Below, piece by piece: positions 27,953 through 38,130 of a stretch of 64,000 nt of DNA (within the stretch, counting starts at the first letter, position 1; every line of letters starts with the position of its first letter). The stretch comes from Denitrobaculum tricleocarpae (GTDB taxonomy: Bacteria > Pseudomonadota > Alphaproteobacteria > Kiloniellales > Kiloniellaceae): the NCBI RefSeq assembly GCF_007004665.1, contig NZ_ML660052.1:496001-560000 (forward strand), given 5' to 3'. The translations under genes and the position numbers were made by a program. The notes below the pieces were generated by a model. It made no database searches. It saw only the letters and a program-made list of their open reading frames with translations, and was not told the DNA's origin.

Positions 27953-28026
27953 TCGGTGGTCCTCGCGTAACAATGTGCTGCAAGGCCGCGGGCGTCCGCG
28001 ACCTGATTGACCAGCTGGGGAAGTGA

Positions 28027-29409
28027 ATGTCCGCGCAACCTGAATCCGTCGCCACCGGCGCCGATAACCCTCCGATCTCCGGCAAGGACCAGCTTGTCGA
28101 GTACCTTGCGGCCGGCTGTAAGCCCCGCAGCGCGTGGCGAATCGGCACTGAGCACGAGAAGTTCGCGTTTCGCGTCGATGACCTGAAACCACTCCCCTAC
28201 GAGGGCGAAGTCGGGATCCGCGCGCTGCTTGAGGGCCTGAGCGACAAGTTCGGCTGGAAGAAGATTTTCGAGGGCGAGAACCCGGTCGCCCTGGTCAAGG
28301 ACGGCTGCAGCATTACGCTGGAGCCAGGCGGGCAGTTCGAGCTCTCCGGCGCGCCGCTTGAGAACATTCACCAGACCTGTGATGAGGTCCACACACATCT
28401 GGCCCAGGTCAAAGAAGTGGCCGAGCCCCTCGGTGTGCATATGCTGGGGGTGGGGTTTCAGCCCAAGTGGGGCCGCGAGGACATCACCTGGATGCCCAAG
28501 GGCCGCTACAAGATCATGGGCGCCTACATGCCCACGAAAGGCAATCTCGGCCTCGATATGATGCTCCGGACCTGCACCGTTCAGGTTAATCTCGATTTCG
28601 AATCCGAAGCCGACATGGTCAAAAAGTTCCGGACCAGTCTCGCGCTGCAGCCGGTTGCAACTGCGCTTTTCGCCAACTCACCCTTCACCGATGGCCGGCC
28701 CAACGGATTCCGAAGCTATCGCAGTCATATCTGGACCGATACGGACCCTGACCGTTGCGGAGTCCCGAGCTTTGTTTTCGACGAGGGCATGAGCTTTGAG
28801 CGTTATGTCGATTACGTGCTCGATGTGCCGATGTATTTCATCTACCGCGATGGAACCTACGTCGACGTCAGCGGGCTGTCTTTCCGCGACTTCATGGCGG
28901 GTAATCTGCCCGGGCGGCCGGGTGAATTGCCGACCATGGGTGACTGGGCGGATCACCTCACGACCCTCTTTCCCGAGGTGCGCTTGAAGAAGTTCATCGA
29001 GATGCGCGGCGCCGATGGCGGGCCCTGGCGCTCGCTCTGCGGCTTGCCGGCCCTCTGGGTCGGTCTGCTCTATGATCAGGAAACCCTCGATGCGGCCTGG
29101 GATATGGTCAAGGACTGGACCATGGAAGAGCACGACTATCTGCGCGCCGAGGTGCCGAGGCAGGCTTTGGCGACGCCCTTCCGGGGCGCGACGGTGCGTG
29201 AGCTGGCAGGCGAAATGGTTTCCCTGGCTGAACGGGGTTTGCGGAACCGCAAGCGCACGGACAGCAGCATGCTTGATGAAACCTCTTTCCTGAAACCGCT
29301 GAAGCAAACGGTTGAGAGTGGAAAAACCCCGGCTGACGAACAGCTGGCGCTGTTTAACGGCGAATGGGGCGGAAAGATCGATCCTCTGTTCGAAACCTAC
29401 GCGTATTAA
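28027..29409 (+). CDS. gshA: Glutamate--cysteine ligase, GCS2/plant type
   Basis: 460 residues, the usual length for the alphaproteobacterial and plant-type enzyme that makes gamma-glutamylcysteine, the rate-limiting step of glutathione synthesis. The ATP/Glu site starts with [13 protein letters not shown] near residue 38; [32 protein letters not shown] and [19 protein letters not shown] are typical. It has the plant-type architecture rather than the E. coli GshA fold. No gshB is in the window. Upstream gap of 74 bases suggests co-transcription with rsmE. Confidence 0.94.
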   Translation: MSAQPESVATGADNPPISGKDQLVEYLAAGCKPRSAWRIGTEHEKFAFRVDDLKPLPYEGEVGIRALLEGLSDKFGWKKIFEGENPVALVKDGCSITLEPGGQFELSGAPLENIHQTCDEVHTHLAQVKEVAEPLGVHMLGVGFQPKWGREDITWMPKGRYKIMGAYMPTKGNLGLDMMLRTCTVQVNLDFESEADMVKKFRTSLALQPVATALFANSPFTDGRPNGFRSYRSHIWTDTDPDRCGVPSFVFDEGMSFERYVDYVLDVPMYFIYRDGTYVDVSGLSFRDFMAGNLPGRPGELPTMGDWADHLTTLFPEVRLKKFIEMRGADGGPWRSLCGLPALWVGLLYDQETLDAAWDMVKDWTMEEHDYLRAEVPRQALATPFRGATVRELAGEMVSLAERGLRNRKRTDSSMLDETSFLKPLKQTVESGKTPADEQLALFNGEWGGKIDPLFETYAY

Positions 29410-29482
29410 GTCTCTTGTTTGGCTAAATCTCTGATCTGGAGCAGGTTTTCGCGCGTCCGAAGAGCGGTGTGCGACCGGACCG

Positions 29483-29524
29483 GACAAAAAGAAAGAGAGC
29501 CGCAGTTGGGGGCTACGGCTCTCT
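29483..29524 (-). terminator. Rho-independent terminator of tldD
   Basis: On the minus strand AGAGAGCCG and CGGCTCTCT (29516-29524 with 29494-29502) form a nine-pair stem with a 13-base loop, followed by TTCTTTTTG. It lies about 100 bases past the tldD stop. A second small perfect hairpin, TGTATAG-GAGA-CTATACA, lies at 29537-29554 between them. Confidence 0.75.
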
Positions 29525-29627
29525 TACAAGCGAGGGTGTATAGGAGACTATACAACCTATCTTTGGTCTCCAGATCTTAAAAAGCGGTTAAAAAACGGCG
29601 CTTAAAAGTAGAATTTCTACGCAACTA

Positions 29628-31061
29628 TCACGCAGCCGTACCGCCCACCGTAATACCGTCAATCAAGATCGAGGGCTGTCCGACGCCGACGGGCACGCCC
29701 TGGCCTTCCTTGCCGCAGGTGCCGACACCGTCATCCAGCGCCAGATCGTTGCCGATCATGGAAATCTTCTTCATGACGTCCGGGCCGTTGCCGATCAGGG
29801 TTGCCCCTTTGACAGGTGCCCCAAGCTTCCCGTTTTCGATCAGATAGGCTTCCGTGCAGGAAAAGACGAACTTACCCGAGGTGATGTCGACCTGCCCGCC
29901 ACCGAAGTTTGCCGCATAGAGGCCGTCCTTGACCGAGGACAGGATTTCCTCCGGCTCGCGCTCACCGGCCAGCATGACCGTATTGGTCATGCGGGGCATC
30001 GGAATGTGCGCGTAGCTCTGCCTGCGCCCGTTGCCCGTCGGTGCCATGCCCATCAGTCTGGCGTTTTGCCGGTCCTGCATGTAGCCCACCAGGATCCCGT
30101 CCTCGATCAGGGTGGTGGACTGGGTCGGCGTGCCTTCGTCATCGATTGTCAGGGACCCGCGCCGGTCCAGCATGGTCCCGTCGTCGACGACCGTCACGCC
30201 CGGGGCCGCGACCCGCTCGCCGATCAGTCCTGAGAAGGCTGAGGTCTTCTTTCGGTTGAAATCGCCCTCCAGTCCGTGGCCGACCGCCTCATGCAAAAGA
30301 ATGCCGGGCCAGCCGGATCCCAGGACCACCTGCATCTCGCCCGCCGGCGCATCCACCGATTCCAGATTCACCAGGGCGCGGCGCAAAGCCTCGTCGACGC
30401 CACCCTGCCAGTAGGAGGGATCCAGCAGGCTCTCATACGCGAAACGCCCGCCGCCGCCGTACCCGCCACTTTCCATCCGGTCACCCTCGGCGACAACCAC
30501 CGAGATGTTCAGGCGCACCAGGGGGCGGATATCGGCCATCCGGTCGCCGCCGGCCCGCAGGATCTGGATGGCTTGCCATTCGCCCGAGAGCGAGGCGCTG
30601 ACCTGAACGATCCTGGGATCTTTCGCTCGGGCATAGGCATCGATTTCGGCCAGGAGCTTGACCTTGGTATCGAACGGAACGTCGTTCAGCGGATTGAGGT
30701 CGCTGTAGAGTTTGGCATTGGTTCCCTGCGGGGCCTCGGCCATGGTTCCTCCATGGCCTGAATTTACGGTTTTGACGGTTTCGGCGGCCCGCTTGATCGC
30801 GGCCTCCGAGAGTTCGCTGGCGTGAGCATATCCGGCCGCTTCACCGGAAATACCACGCAGGCCGAAACCCTGGGTAGTGTCGAAGCTTGCGCTTTTCAGT
30901 TTTCCGTCATCGAAGGCGAGCCCTTCGGACTGGCAATACTCGAGGTAGAGCTCACCGTCATCGGCACCTTTCAGGGCCTCGTCAACGATGGATTCGAGAC
31001 GGCTGCGGTCCAGCCCCGCGCGGGTGTAAAAGATATCGTCCGTATCGGTTACGTGGCTCAT
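29628..31061 (-). CDS. tldD: Metalloprotease TldD
   Basis: 477 residues. TldD is the zinc-bearing catalytic subunit of the TldD/TldE protease. The zinc site HEAVGHGLEGD is visible in the middle (HEXXXH), preceded by VLGSGWPGILL. The C-terminus GTCGKEGQGVPVGVGQPSILIDGITVGG is a family hallmark. The partner pmbA/tldE is at 14.3 kb. It is divergent from the cytochrome oxidase operon with a 412-base spacer and ends at a good terminator. Confidence 0.95.
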   Translation of the reverse strand: MSHVTDTDDIFYTRAGLDRSRLESIVDEALKGADDGELYLEYCQSEGLAFDDGKLKSASFDTTQGFGLRGISGEAAGYAHASELSEAAIKRAAETVKTVNSGHGGTMAEAPQGTNAKLYSDLNPLNDVPFDTKVKLLAEIDAYARAKDPRIVQVSASLSGEWQAIQILRAGGDRMADIRPLVRLNISVVVAEGDRMESGGYGGGGRFAYESLLDPSYWQGGVDEALRRALVNLESVDAPAGEMQVVLGSGWPGILLHEAVGHGLEGDFNRKKTSAFSGLIGERVAAPGVTVVDDGTMLDRRGSLTIDDEGTPTQSTTLIEDGILVGYMQDRQNARLMGMAPTGNGRRQSYAHIPMPRMTNTVMLAGEREPEEILSSVKDGLYAANFGGGQVDITSGKFVFSCTEAYLIENGKLGAPVKGATLIGNGPDVMKKISMIGNDLALDDGVGTCGKEGQGVPVGVGQPSILIDGITVGGTAA

Positions 31062-31235
31062 CGAGTTACTCCATATTCGTCCTTGCCCGGCGGCGCTGCG
31101 TCTTGCGCCGGCAAGCGGCAGTGGGGACTCTGCATCCGGACCATAGACCTAGTATCGGTGTCGGCTGAAAGCCAGTGAAAACGGCTCTAACCGCCATAGA
31201 TTGGGTTGTAAGCCGGCCTCGCTATGCATCTGCTT

Positions 31236-31284
31236 TGCGACATTACGTCGCATAGTGCCGAATCCTTAATGAACTGACTATAGA
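31236..31284 (+). promoter_or_regulatory. Candidate RegR/RegA-type box and promoter of the cox operon
   Basis: TGCGACATTACGTCGCA at 31236-31252 is a perfect inverted repeat. Its central 15 bases agree at every fixed position with the published RegR box GNG(A/G)C(A/G)TTNNGNCGC of Bradyrhizobium, a redox-responsive regulator of respiratory genes. A TATAGA at 31279-31284 is a plausible -10, with no good -35, which suits an activator-dependent promoter; the box would be centred near -47. The assignment to RegA/RegR is inference from consensus and context. Confidence 0.6.
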
Positions 31285-31473
31285 CCCTCTTACGGAAAAA
31301 CCGGGCTTTCTGCGACTAAAAGACCTGTTTCGAAGGCTTGTCGGGACGGACAGGCTGAGTTACTTTGCGGCCCAACAAAGCTGGGGCCGTGAGTATGGGG
31401 ACAGCTTCTTTGGTGTCAGGCCCATCGCGGAGATCACGGGTAACTTACCCGACACAAGACAGGATAAAATTAC

Positions 31474-32391
31474 ATGGCGTTTTTGAAGCGTGGAGCTATC
31501 GTCGCCGGCATCTTCGCCTTGATTGCGAATGTTTCAGCGATGGTCTCGGGAGCGATGGCTCAAGACTCTGACAGCCTGAACGGTTTGAAGAACTGGGGGC
31601 TGGGCTTCCAGAATCCGACGTCGCCGAATGCGAACGAGGTTCATCTCTTTCACAACGAATTGCTGATCATCATCACGGCGATCACCGTTTTCGTTCTGGC
31701 TCTTCTGCTTTACGTCATGTTCCGCTTCTCGGAAAAACGGAATCCGACGCCGTCGAAAACAACGCACAACACGCTGATCGAGGTGATCTGGACGGCGGTG
31801 CCGGTTATTATCCTGGTCGTTATCGCCATCCCGTCGTTCCGCCTGCTGTATAACCAGGACAAGATTGACGACGCCGAGATGACCATCAAGGCGATCGGCA
31901 AGCAGTGGTACTGGAGCTACGAGTATCCGGATCACGGCAACTTCACCTTTGACGCCTACATGGTCGAAGAAGACGATCTGGAAGAAGGGCAACCCTATCT
32001 GCTGCAGACCGACAATGCGGTCGTACTTCCGGTGGATACCAAGATCCGCGTGCTCGTGACGGCAGGAGACGTTCTTCATGCTTTCGCCATGCCGACACAG
32101 CAACGCAAGATCGACGCGGTCCCCGGCCGGATTAACGAAACCGCCGTCTACTTCGACCGTACCGGTACTTTCTACGGCCAGTGCTCTGAGATTTGTGGCA
32201 CGCGACACGCCTACATGCCGATCATGTTCACGATCGTATCTAAAGAAGAGTATGCAGCCTGGGTCGAAACCGCGAAGGAAGAGTTCGCGAGGGTCGACGG
32301 GCCGGCACCTTCTGTTCGGATTGCCCAGGGCGCATCCGGGGACGCCGCAGCTGACACGGATCTGAACACCAATGAACTCGGCGCCCAATAG
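31474..32391 (+). CDS. ctaC: Cytochrome c oxidase subunit II
   Basis: 305 residues with an N-terminal signal (to about AMAQ at 27-30), then two membrane helices (about 62-82 and 105-125) and a periplasmic cupredoxin domain. The WYW motif lies at 145-147. The CuA ligands are all present: His202, Cys237, Cys241, His245 and Met248 in GQCSEICGTRHAYM. This subunit takes electrons from cytochrome c to CuA of aa3 oxidase. No fused heme c domain follows. The ATG lies 9 bases after AGGA. First gene of the oxidase operon. Confidence 0.96.
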   Translation: MAFLKRGAIVAGIFALIANVSAMVSGAMAQDSDSLNGLKNWGLGFQNPTSPNANEVHLFHNELLIIITAITVFVLALLLYVMFRFSEKRNPTPSKTTHNTLIEVIWTAVPVIILVVIAIPSFRLLYNQDKIDDAEMTIKAIGKQWYWSYEYPDHGNFTFDAYMVEEDDLEEGQPYLLQTDNAVVLPVDTKIRVLVTAGDVLHAFAMPTQQRKIDAVPGRINETAVYFDRTGTFYGQCSEICGTRHAYMPIMFTIVSKEEYAAWVETAKEEFARVDGPAPSVRIAQGASGDAAADTDLNTNELGAQ

Positions 32392-32423
32392 GCCTGCCGC
32401 GCGACGAGCCCACGAAGAGGTGA

Positions 32424-34046
<1,623 letters not shown>

Positions 34047-34060
34047 GCTCGCTATGGATC

Positions 34061-34089
34061 GCCGCCGGTTCTTTTTCGGAACCGGCGGC
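34061..34089 (+). other. Stable hairpin between ctaD and ctaB
   Basis: GCCGCCGGTTC and its complement (34061-34071 with 34079-34089) form an 11-12 bp stem with a short T-rich loop. No T-run follows, so it is unlikely to end transcription completely. It could stabilise the upstream ctaCD message or attenuate the assembly genes. Confidence 0.55.
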
Positions 34090-34128
34090 GTCGCACCACC
34101 AACGTTCCAACGCAGGTAAGTAAACGCA

Positions 34129-35079
34129 GTGACCGACACGTCGGCAGACATCAAAGTTGAAACAACAGGCGTCGCTCTCTCGGGCGGCGCCAGTGTTCGC
34201 GATTACATCGCGTTGTTGAAGCCGCGCGTGATGTCTCTCGTGGTGTTCTCGGGGTTTGCCGGTTTGATTGTCGCGCCGGGGTATCTGCATCCTTTGTTGG
34301 CGGCGGTCGCCGTTCTCTGCATCGCAGTCAGTGCCGGTGCGGCCGGTGCGATCAACATGTGGTACGACCGCGATATCGACGCGATCATGGAACGGACCAA
34401 GTCGCGGCCTTTGCCCAAAGGCCGGATATCTCCCGAGGAAGCCCTCAGCTTCGGTGTCACCCTGACGCTCTTCTCGACCATGCTGATGGGACTGGCGGTC
34501 AACTGGACTGCCGCGATCCTGCTGGCTTCCGCGAATGCTTTTTACGTGTTCATCTATACCATGTGGCTGAAGCGCAGTACGCCGCATAACATCGTGATCG
34601 GCGGCGCGGCGGGCGCGTTCCCGCCCATGATCGGCTGGGCGGCCGTGACGGGTTCGGTGGATCTGCAGTCGATTGTGCTTTTCCTGATTATTTTCATGTG
34701 GACACCCCCGCATTTCTGGGCGCTCGCACTGTTCCGCGAGGGCGATTACGCAAAGGCCGGCGTGCCGATGCTGCCTGTGGTTGCCGGCACAGAATCGACC
34801 AAGCGTCAGATGCTGCTGTACACATTGGTCCTTGTTCCGATTACCTTGCTGCCAAGTTTCCTGGGCACGGCAGGACCGCTCTATGGTGCGGCGGCCGTGC
34901 TTCTTGGCCTGCGGTTTATCTACCTGTCTGTGCAGGTGTTGCGCGATGACGGCGTCCGCTATGCCAAGCGGATGTTCGGCTTCTCTATCATGTATCTCTT
35001 TGCGCTCTTTGGTCTTATGATGCTCGACCGGGCGCCCGGTCTTCTCTCCCTCTTCGGGCTGACCGGGGCGGCAGGATGA
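34129..35079 (+). CDS. ctaB: Protoheme IX farnesyltransferase (heme O synthase)
   Basis: 316 residues from a GTG at 34129. A membrane prenyltransferase with about nine helices that adds farnesyl to heme b to give heme o. The Asp-rich site is [23 protein letters not shown] and the heme-O synthase motif is [26 protein letters not shown]. It provides heme for the aa3 oxidase encoded around it. The upstream GGTAAGT is a weak ribosome site. The stop overlaps the next small ORF (ATGA). Confidence 0.95.
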   Translation: MTDTSADIKVETTGVALSGGASVRDYIALLKPRVMSLVVFSGFAGLIVAPGYLHPLLAAVAVLCIAVSAGAAGAINMWYDRDIDAIMERTKSRPLPKGRISPEEALSFGVTLTLFSTMLMGLAVNWTAAILLASANAFYVFIYTMWLKRSTPHNIVIGGAAGAFPPMIGWAAVTGSVDLQSIVLFLIIFMWTPPHFWALALFREGDYAKAGVPMLPVVAGTESTKRQMLLYTLVLVPITLLPSFLGTAGPLYGAAAVLLGLRFIYLSVQVLRDDGVRYAKRMFGFSIMYLFALFGLMMLDRAPGLLSLFGLTGAAG

Positions 35080-35222
35080 CGATGGCGGAAGACAACAAAG
35101 AGCGTAGCGAACTGCACCGGCGTCAGAGGGTAAAAAACTGGACCCTGCTGGCCGCGCTGGTGGCTTTTATCGTTCTCGTCTACTTCGTTTCGATTGTTCG
35201 TATGGGGATGTACAATGGCTGA
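35076..35222 (+). CDS. Small membrane protein of the cox operon (CoxF/CtaF-like)
   Basis: A 48-residue ORF in the gap between ctaB and ctaG. Its ATG overlaps the ctaB stop (ATGA) and its stop overlaps ctaG by 8 bases, so it is translationally coupled. The N-terminal ~20 residues are charged ([15 protein letters not shown]) and followed by a single membrane helix ([20 protein letters not shown]). A small one-helix protein is often seen at this place in alphaproteobacterial cta operons. Its precise role in oxidase assembly is not known to me. Confidence 0.8.
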   Translation: MTMAEDNKERSELHRRQRVKNWTLLAALVAFIVLVYFVSIVRMGMYNG

Positions 35223-35853
35223 TCAGGAACTGCATGGAGCCCCGCGAAAGAACAGGAACGCGCGCACCGCGTTGACGCTTGCCGGCGTCGTGGTCGGCAT
35301 GATCGGCTTGTCTTTCGCGTCGGTTCCGCTCTACCGCCTCTTTTGCCAAGTCACGGGCTTTGGCGGCACCACGCAGGTCGCGGAGAGCGCACCGCAGGAG
35401 GTCAGCGACCGGGTCATCGCCGTACGTTTCAATGCCGATGTGAACGGGAAGCTCCCCTGGCGCTTCGGGCCGCTTCAGCGCGAGGTAAAGGTGCAGGTTG
35501 GCGAAAACCGTCTCGTGTTCTACCAGGCTCAAAATACCAGTGAGAAGCCGGTGACCGGCACCGCGACCTTCAACGTGACGCCCCTGAAGGCGGGGCAGTA
35601 CTTCAGTAAAGTGGCTTGTTTCTGTTTCACCGAGCAGCGGCTGGAGCCCGGTCAAGAGATCGATATGCCGGTGAGCTTTTTCGTTGATCCTGCGATGCTG
35701 GATGATCCCGAAATGGGCGATGTGAATACCATTACCTTGTCCTACACCTTTTTCCGCGATCTTGACGATATGGATGATCCGGCGGAAGAAGAGAGACAGA
35801 CGACGGAAAACCGATTGGGGAACGGATCGCGGTCCGCGACCGACGTAAACTAG
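35215..35853 (+). CDS. ctaG: Cytochrome c oxidase assembly protein CtaG/Cox11
   Basis: 212 residues from the ATG at 35215; a start at 35194 would overlap the small ORF even more. Cox11 delivers copper to the CuB site of subunit I. There is one membrane helix (LTLAGVVVGMIGLSFA) and a periplasmic immunoglobulin-like domain. The copper-binding Cys pair is the CFCF motif at 125-128 and LPWRFGPLQREVKVQVGE is the family core. It is coupled to the upstream small gene. Confidence 0.95.
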   Translation: MADQELHGAPRKNRNARTALTLAGVVVGMIGLSFASVPLYRLFCQVTGFGGTTQVAESAPQEVSDRVIAVRFNADVNGKLPWRFGPLQREVKVQVGENRLVFYQAQNTSEKPVTGTATFNVTPLKAGQYFSKVACFCFTEQRLEPGQEIDMPVSFFVDPAMLDDPEMGDVNTITLSYTFFRDLDDMDDPAEEERQTTENRLGNGSRSATDVN

Positions 35854-35922
35854 TTGAGCCAACGAAATTGCTTAACAAGCGCCGTATGTTTTGTGACGGC
35901 GTGAGGTGCTAAGAGGAAGATC

Positions 35923-36717
35923 ATGAGCGCAGCCCACGAACCGCAACATCCCTATCACTTGGTTGATCCAAGCCCCTGGCCGTTAATCGGTTCCCTCTCG
36001 GCCGGTGTTCTGGCCGTCGGGCTGGTGCTGCTGATGCATGAAATCACGCCCTGGGTGACCGCGGTCGGCGTAGGTCTGGTGATCCTGACCATGTATGGCT
36101 GGTGGGCTGAGGTCGTGAAAGAGGCGACCTTCCAGGGACACCACACGCCGATCGTTCAGATTGGCCTGCGCTACGGCATGATCCTTTTCATCGCCTCCGA
36201 GGTGATGTTCTTCGCGGCCTTCTTCTGGGCCTTTTTCGATGCTTCGCTCTTTCCGAAAGAAGCGACCGGATTCCAGTGGCCGCCCGAAGGCATCGTAACC
36301 TTTGATGCTTTCCATCTTCCGTTCCTGAACACACTGATCCTCCTGCTCTCCGGCTGCACCGTGACCTGGGCGCATCATGCCCTCCAGCATGGTGATCGGC
36401 GGGGGCTTCTGAATGGTCTGGGATTGACCGTTATTCTGGGCGTGCTTTTCACCGCCTTGCAGGCTTTCGAGTACAGCCATGCGGCCTTCGGCTTCACCGA
36501 CGGCATCTATGCTTCGACCTTCTACATGGCAACCGGGTTCCACGGATTTCACGTGATTATCGGCACGATCTTCCTGGCCGTTTGTTGGGTTCGGGCGTTT
36601 AAGGGTCACTTTACGCCTGATCACCACTTCGGTTTCGAAGCTGCGGCGTGGTACTGGCACTTTGTCGACGTCGTGTGGCTGTTCCTCTTTGCCGCAGTCT
36701 ATTGGTGGGGCGGCTGA
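35923..36717 (+). CDS. ctaE: Cytochrome c oxidase subunit III
   Basis: 264 residues with about seven membrane helices. Typical subunit III sequences are [23 protein letters not shown], the conserved Glu of [19 protein letters not shown], and the C-terminal [19 protein letters not shown]. This subunit stabilises the core and its proton supply. A 69-base gap separates it from ctaG, with the ribosome site AAGAGGAAG close to the ATG. Confidence 0.96.
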   Translation: MSAAHEPQHPYHLVDPSPWPLIGSLSAGVLAVGLVLLMHEITPWVTAVGVGLVILTMYGWWAEVVKEATFQGHHTPIVQIGLRYGMILFIASEVMFFAAFFWAFFDASLFPKEATGFQWPPEGIVTFDAFHLPFLNTLILLLSGCTVTWAHHALQHGDRRGLLNGLGLTVILGVLFTALQAFEYSHAAFGFTDGIYASTFYMATGFHGFHVIIGTIFLAVCWVRAFKGHFTPDHHFGFEAAAWYWHFVDVVWLFLFAAVYWWGG

Positions 36718-36821
36718 TAACTGGCCGGTCTGCCAATCCGGGGCAGGGGAAGAACGCGCGGTCCCGGCCCCCGGTTGCCATATCAGCCTGCGTGCCCAAG
36801 GTGTAACACCGAGAGAGCTCA

Positions 36822-37205
36822 ATGGCGGATCACAGAGACTACGGCTCTCCCTCGCCCTTTGCGACCGGTCTTGCCTGCCGTTGTCCCAGATGCGGCAAGG
36901 GGAAGCTCTTCGACGGGTTTTTGAGCGTCGCGAAAATCTGCTCGGTTTGCGGCACGGATCTGGAGAAGGCGGACAGCGGCGATGGCCCTGCCGTCTTCAT
37001 CATTTTCATCCTGGGTGCTTTGGTCGTACCGATGGCCCTGCTGCTTGAAGCCAGGGCCGAACCCCCCATGTGGGTGCATATGGCCATCTGGCCCGCGGTG
37101 ATTCTGGGCGGTTCGGTCGGGTTGCTGCGGCCGCTCAAAGGCTTGATGATCGCCCTGCAGTTCAAACACAAAGCCAGCGATTCCGGCTCTGTCGATTACG
37201 ATTGA
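36822..37205 (+). CDS. DUF983 domain-containing protein
   Basis: 127 residues. A zinc-ribbon-like N-terminal part with two Cys pairs (CRCPRCGKG and CSVCG) is followed by two membrane helices (VFIIFILGALVVPMALLL and IWPAVILGGSVGLL). DUF983 genes stand between ctaE and surf1 in many Alphaproteobacteria, so a role in oxidase assembly or heme/copper handling is likely but unproven. Seven bases separate it from the SURF1 gene. Confidence 0.9.
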   Translation: MADHRDYGSPSPFATGLACRCPRCGKGKLFDGFLSVAKICSVCGTDLEKADSGDGPAVFIIFILGALVVPMALLLEARAEPPMWVHMAIWPAVILGGSVGLLRPLKGLMIALQFKHKASDSGSVDYD

Positions 37206-37212
37206 GACACTG

Positions 37213-37956
37213 ATGTCAGCACCAGAGACACCTCTTGGCGGTAAACGCCGCTTCAAACCCACCTTCTGGGCAACGGTTGCAACCATCCCGGCCATGATCA
37301 TCATGCTCGGACTTGGAACCTGGCAGGTTCAGCGCCTGGAGTGGAAACGCGATCAGATTGAGCTTCGGCAGGAGCGCTCCGTCGCGCCCGCGGTCTCCTT
37401 GGACTCAGTGCTGGACGCACCCGACGGGAAGGAATTCTTCAATGTCGGGATAACAGGCCGTTTTCTCCATGATAAAGAGCTCTATCTCGCGGCCCGTTCC
37501 TCAAACGGCAATGTGGGTCAGCAGATCATTACGCCCTTTGAAATGGCCGATGGCAGGGTCCTGCTGGTCAATCGAGGCTGGGTTCCCAGTGAAAAGCGCG
37601 ACCCCGCAACCCGCAGCGAAGGGCAGATCGAGGGTGAGCAAGAGATCGAAGGACTGGTCCGTTTCGGAGGCTGGAAGGGCTACGATTTCATTCGCCCGGA
37701 CAACGACCCGGTCAAGAACTTCTGGTTCTATGTGGATTTCGAAGCCATGGCGGCTGCAAGCGGCCTTGAGAACGTAATTCAGACGGCCTATCTGGACGCT
37801 GGCCCCAAAGCGAATCCGGGTGGTTTCCCGATCGGCGGACAAACCAGGGTCAAACTGCGCAATGATCACTTTGAATATGCGGTCACCTGGTACGCGCTGG
37901 CGCTCATCCTGGCGGTGATTTACTTCGTATACCACTACCGTCCTGACGAAGATTAA
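37213..37956 (+). CDS. surf1: SURF1-family cytochrome oxidase biogenesis protein
   Basis: 247 residues. SURF1 helps insert heme a into subunit I. Two membrane helices lie at the N- and C-terminus (ATIPAMIIMLGLGTWQVQRLEWK and YAVTWYALALILAVIYF), enclosing a periplasmic domain. The motif LGTWQVQRLEWK and VLLVNRGWVP are typical. It ends the cytochrome oxidase part of the operon. A 174-base gap follows before the M32 peptidase. Confidence 0.94.
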   Translation: MSAPETPLGGKRRFKPTFWATVATIPAMIIMLGLGTWQVQRLEWKRDQIELRQERSVAPAVSLDSVLDAPDGKEFFNVGITGRFLHDKELYLAARSSNGNVGQQIITPFEMADGRVLLVNRGWVPSEKRDPATRSEGQIEGEQEIEGLVRFGGWKGYDFIRPDNDPVKNFWFYVDFEAMAAASGLENVIQTAYLDAGPKANPGGFPIGGQTRVKLRNDHFEYAVTWYALALILAVIYFVYHYRPDED

Positions 37957-38130
37957 CCCGCGTTAACCTCCGGGCTCGGGCTTCGAGGTCCCAAGTCCGG
38001 GTCCAATAGGTGAAAAAATTCAGGTCAATTCGCGTTTTTTCTCTGATTTAAAGGAAAACGTTCAGATTCTCGGTGCTATAAAACCCAACCATTAAGAGAA
38101 ATTCACTACATCTGTAGCGAGAGGCCGCCG

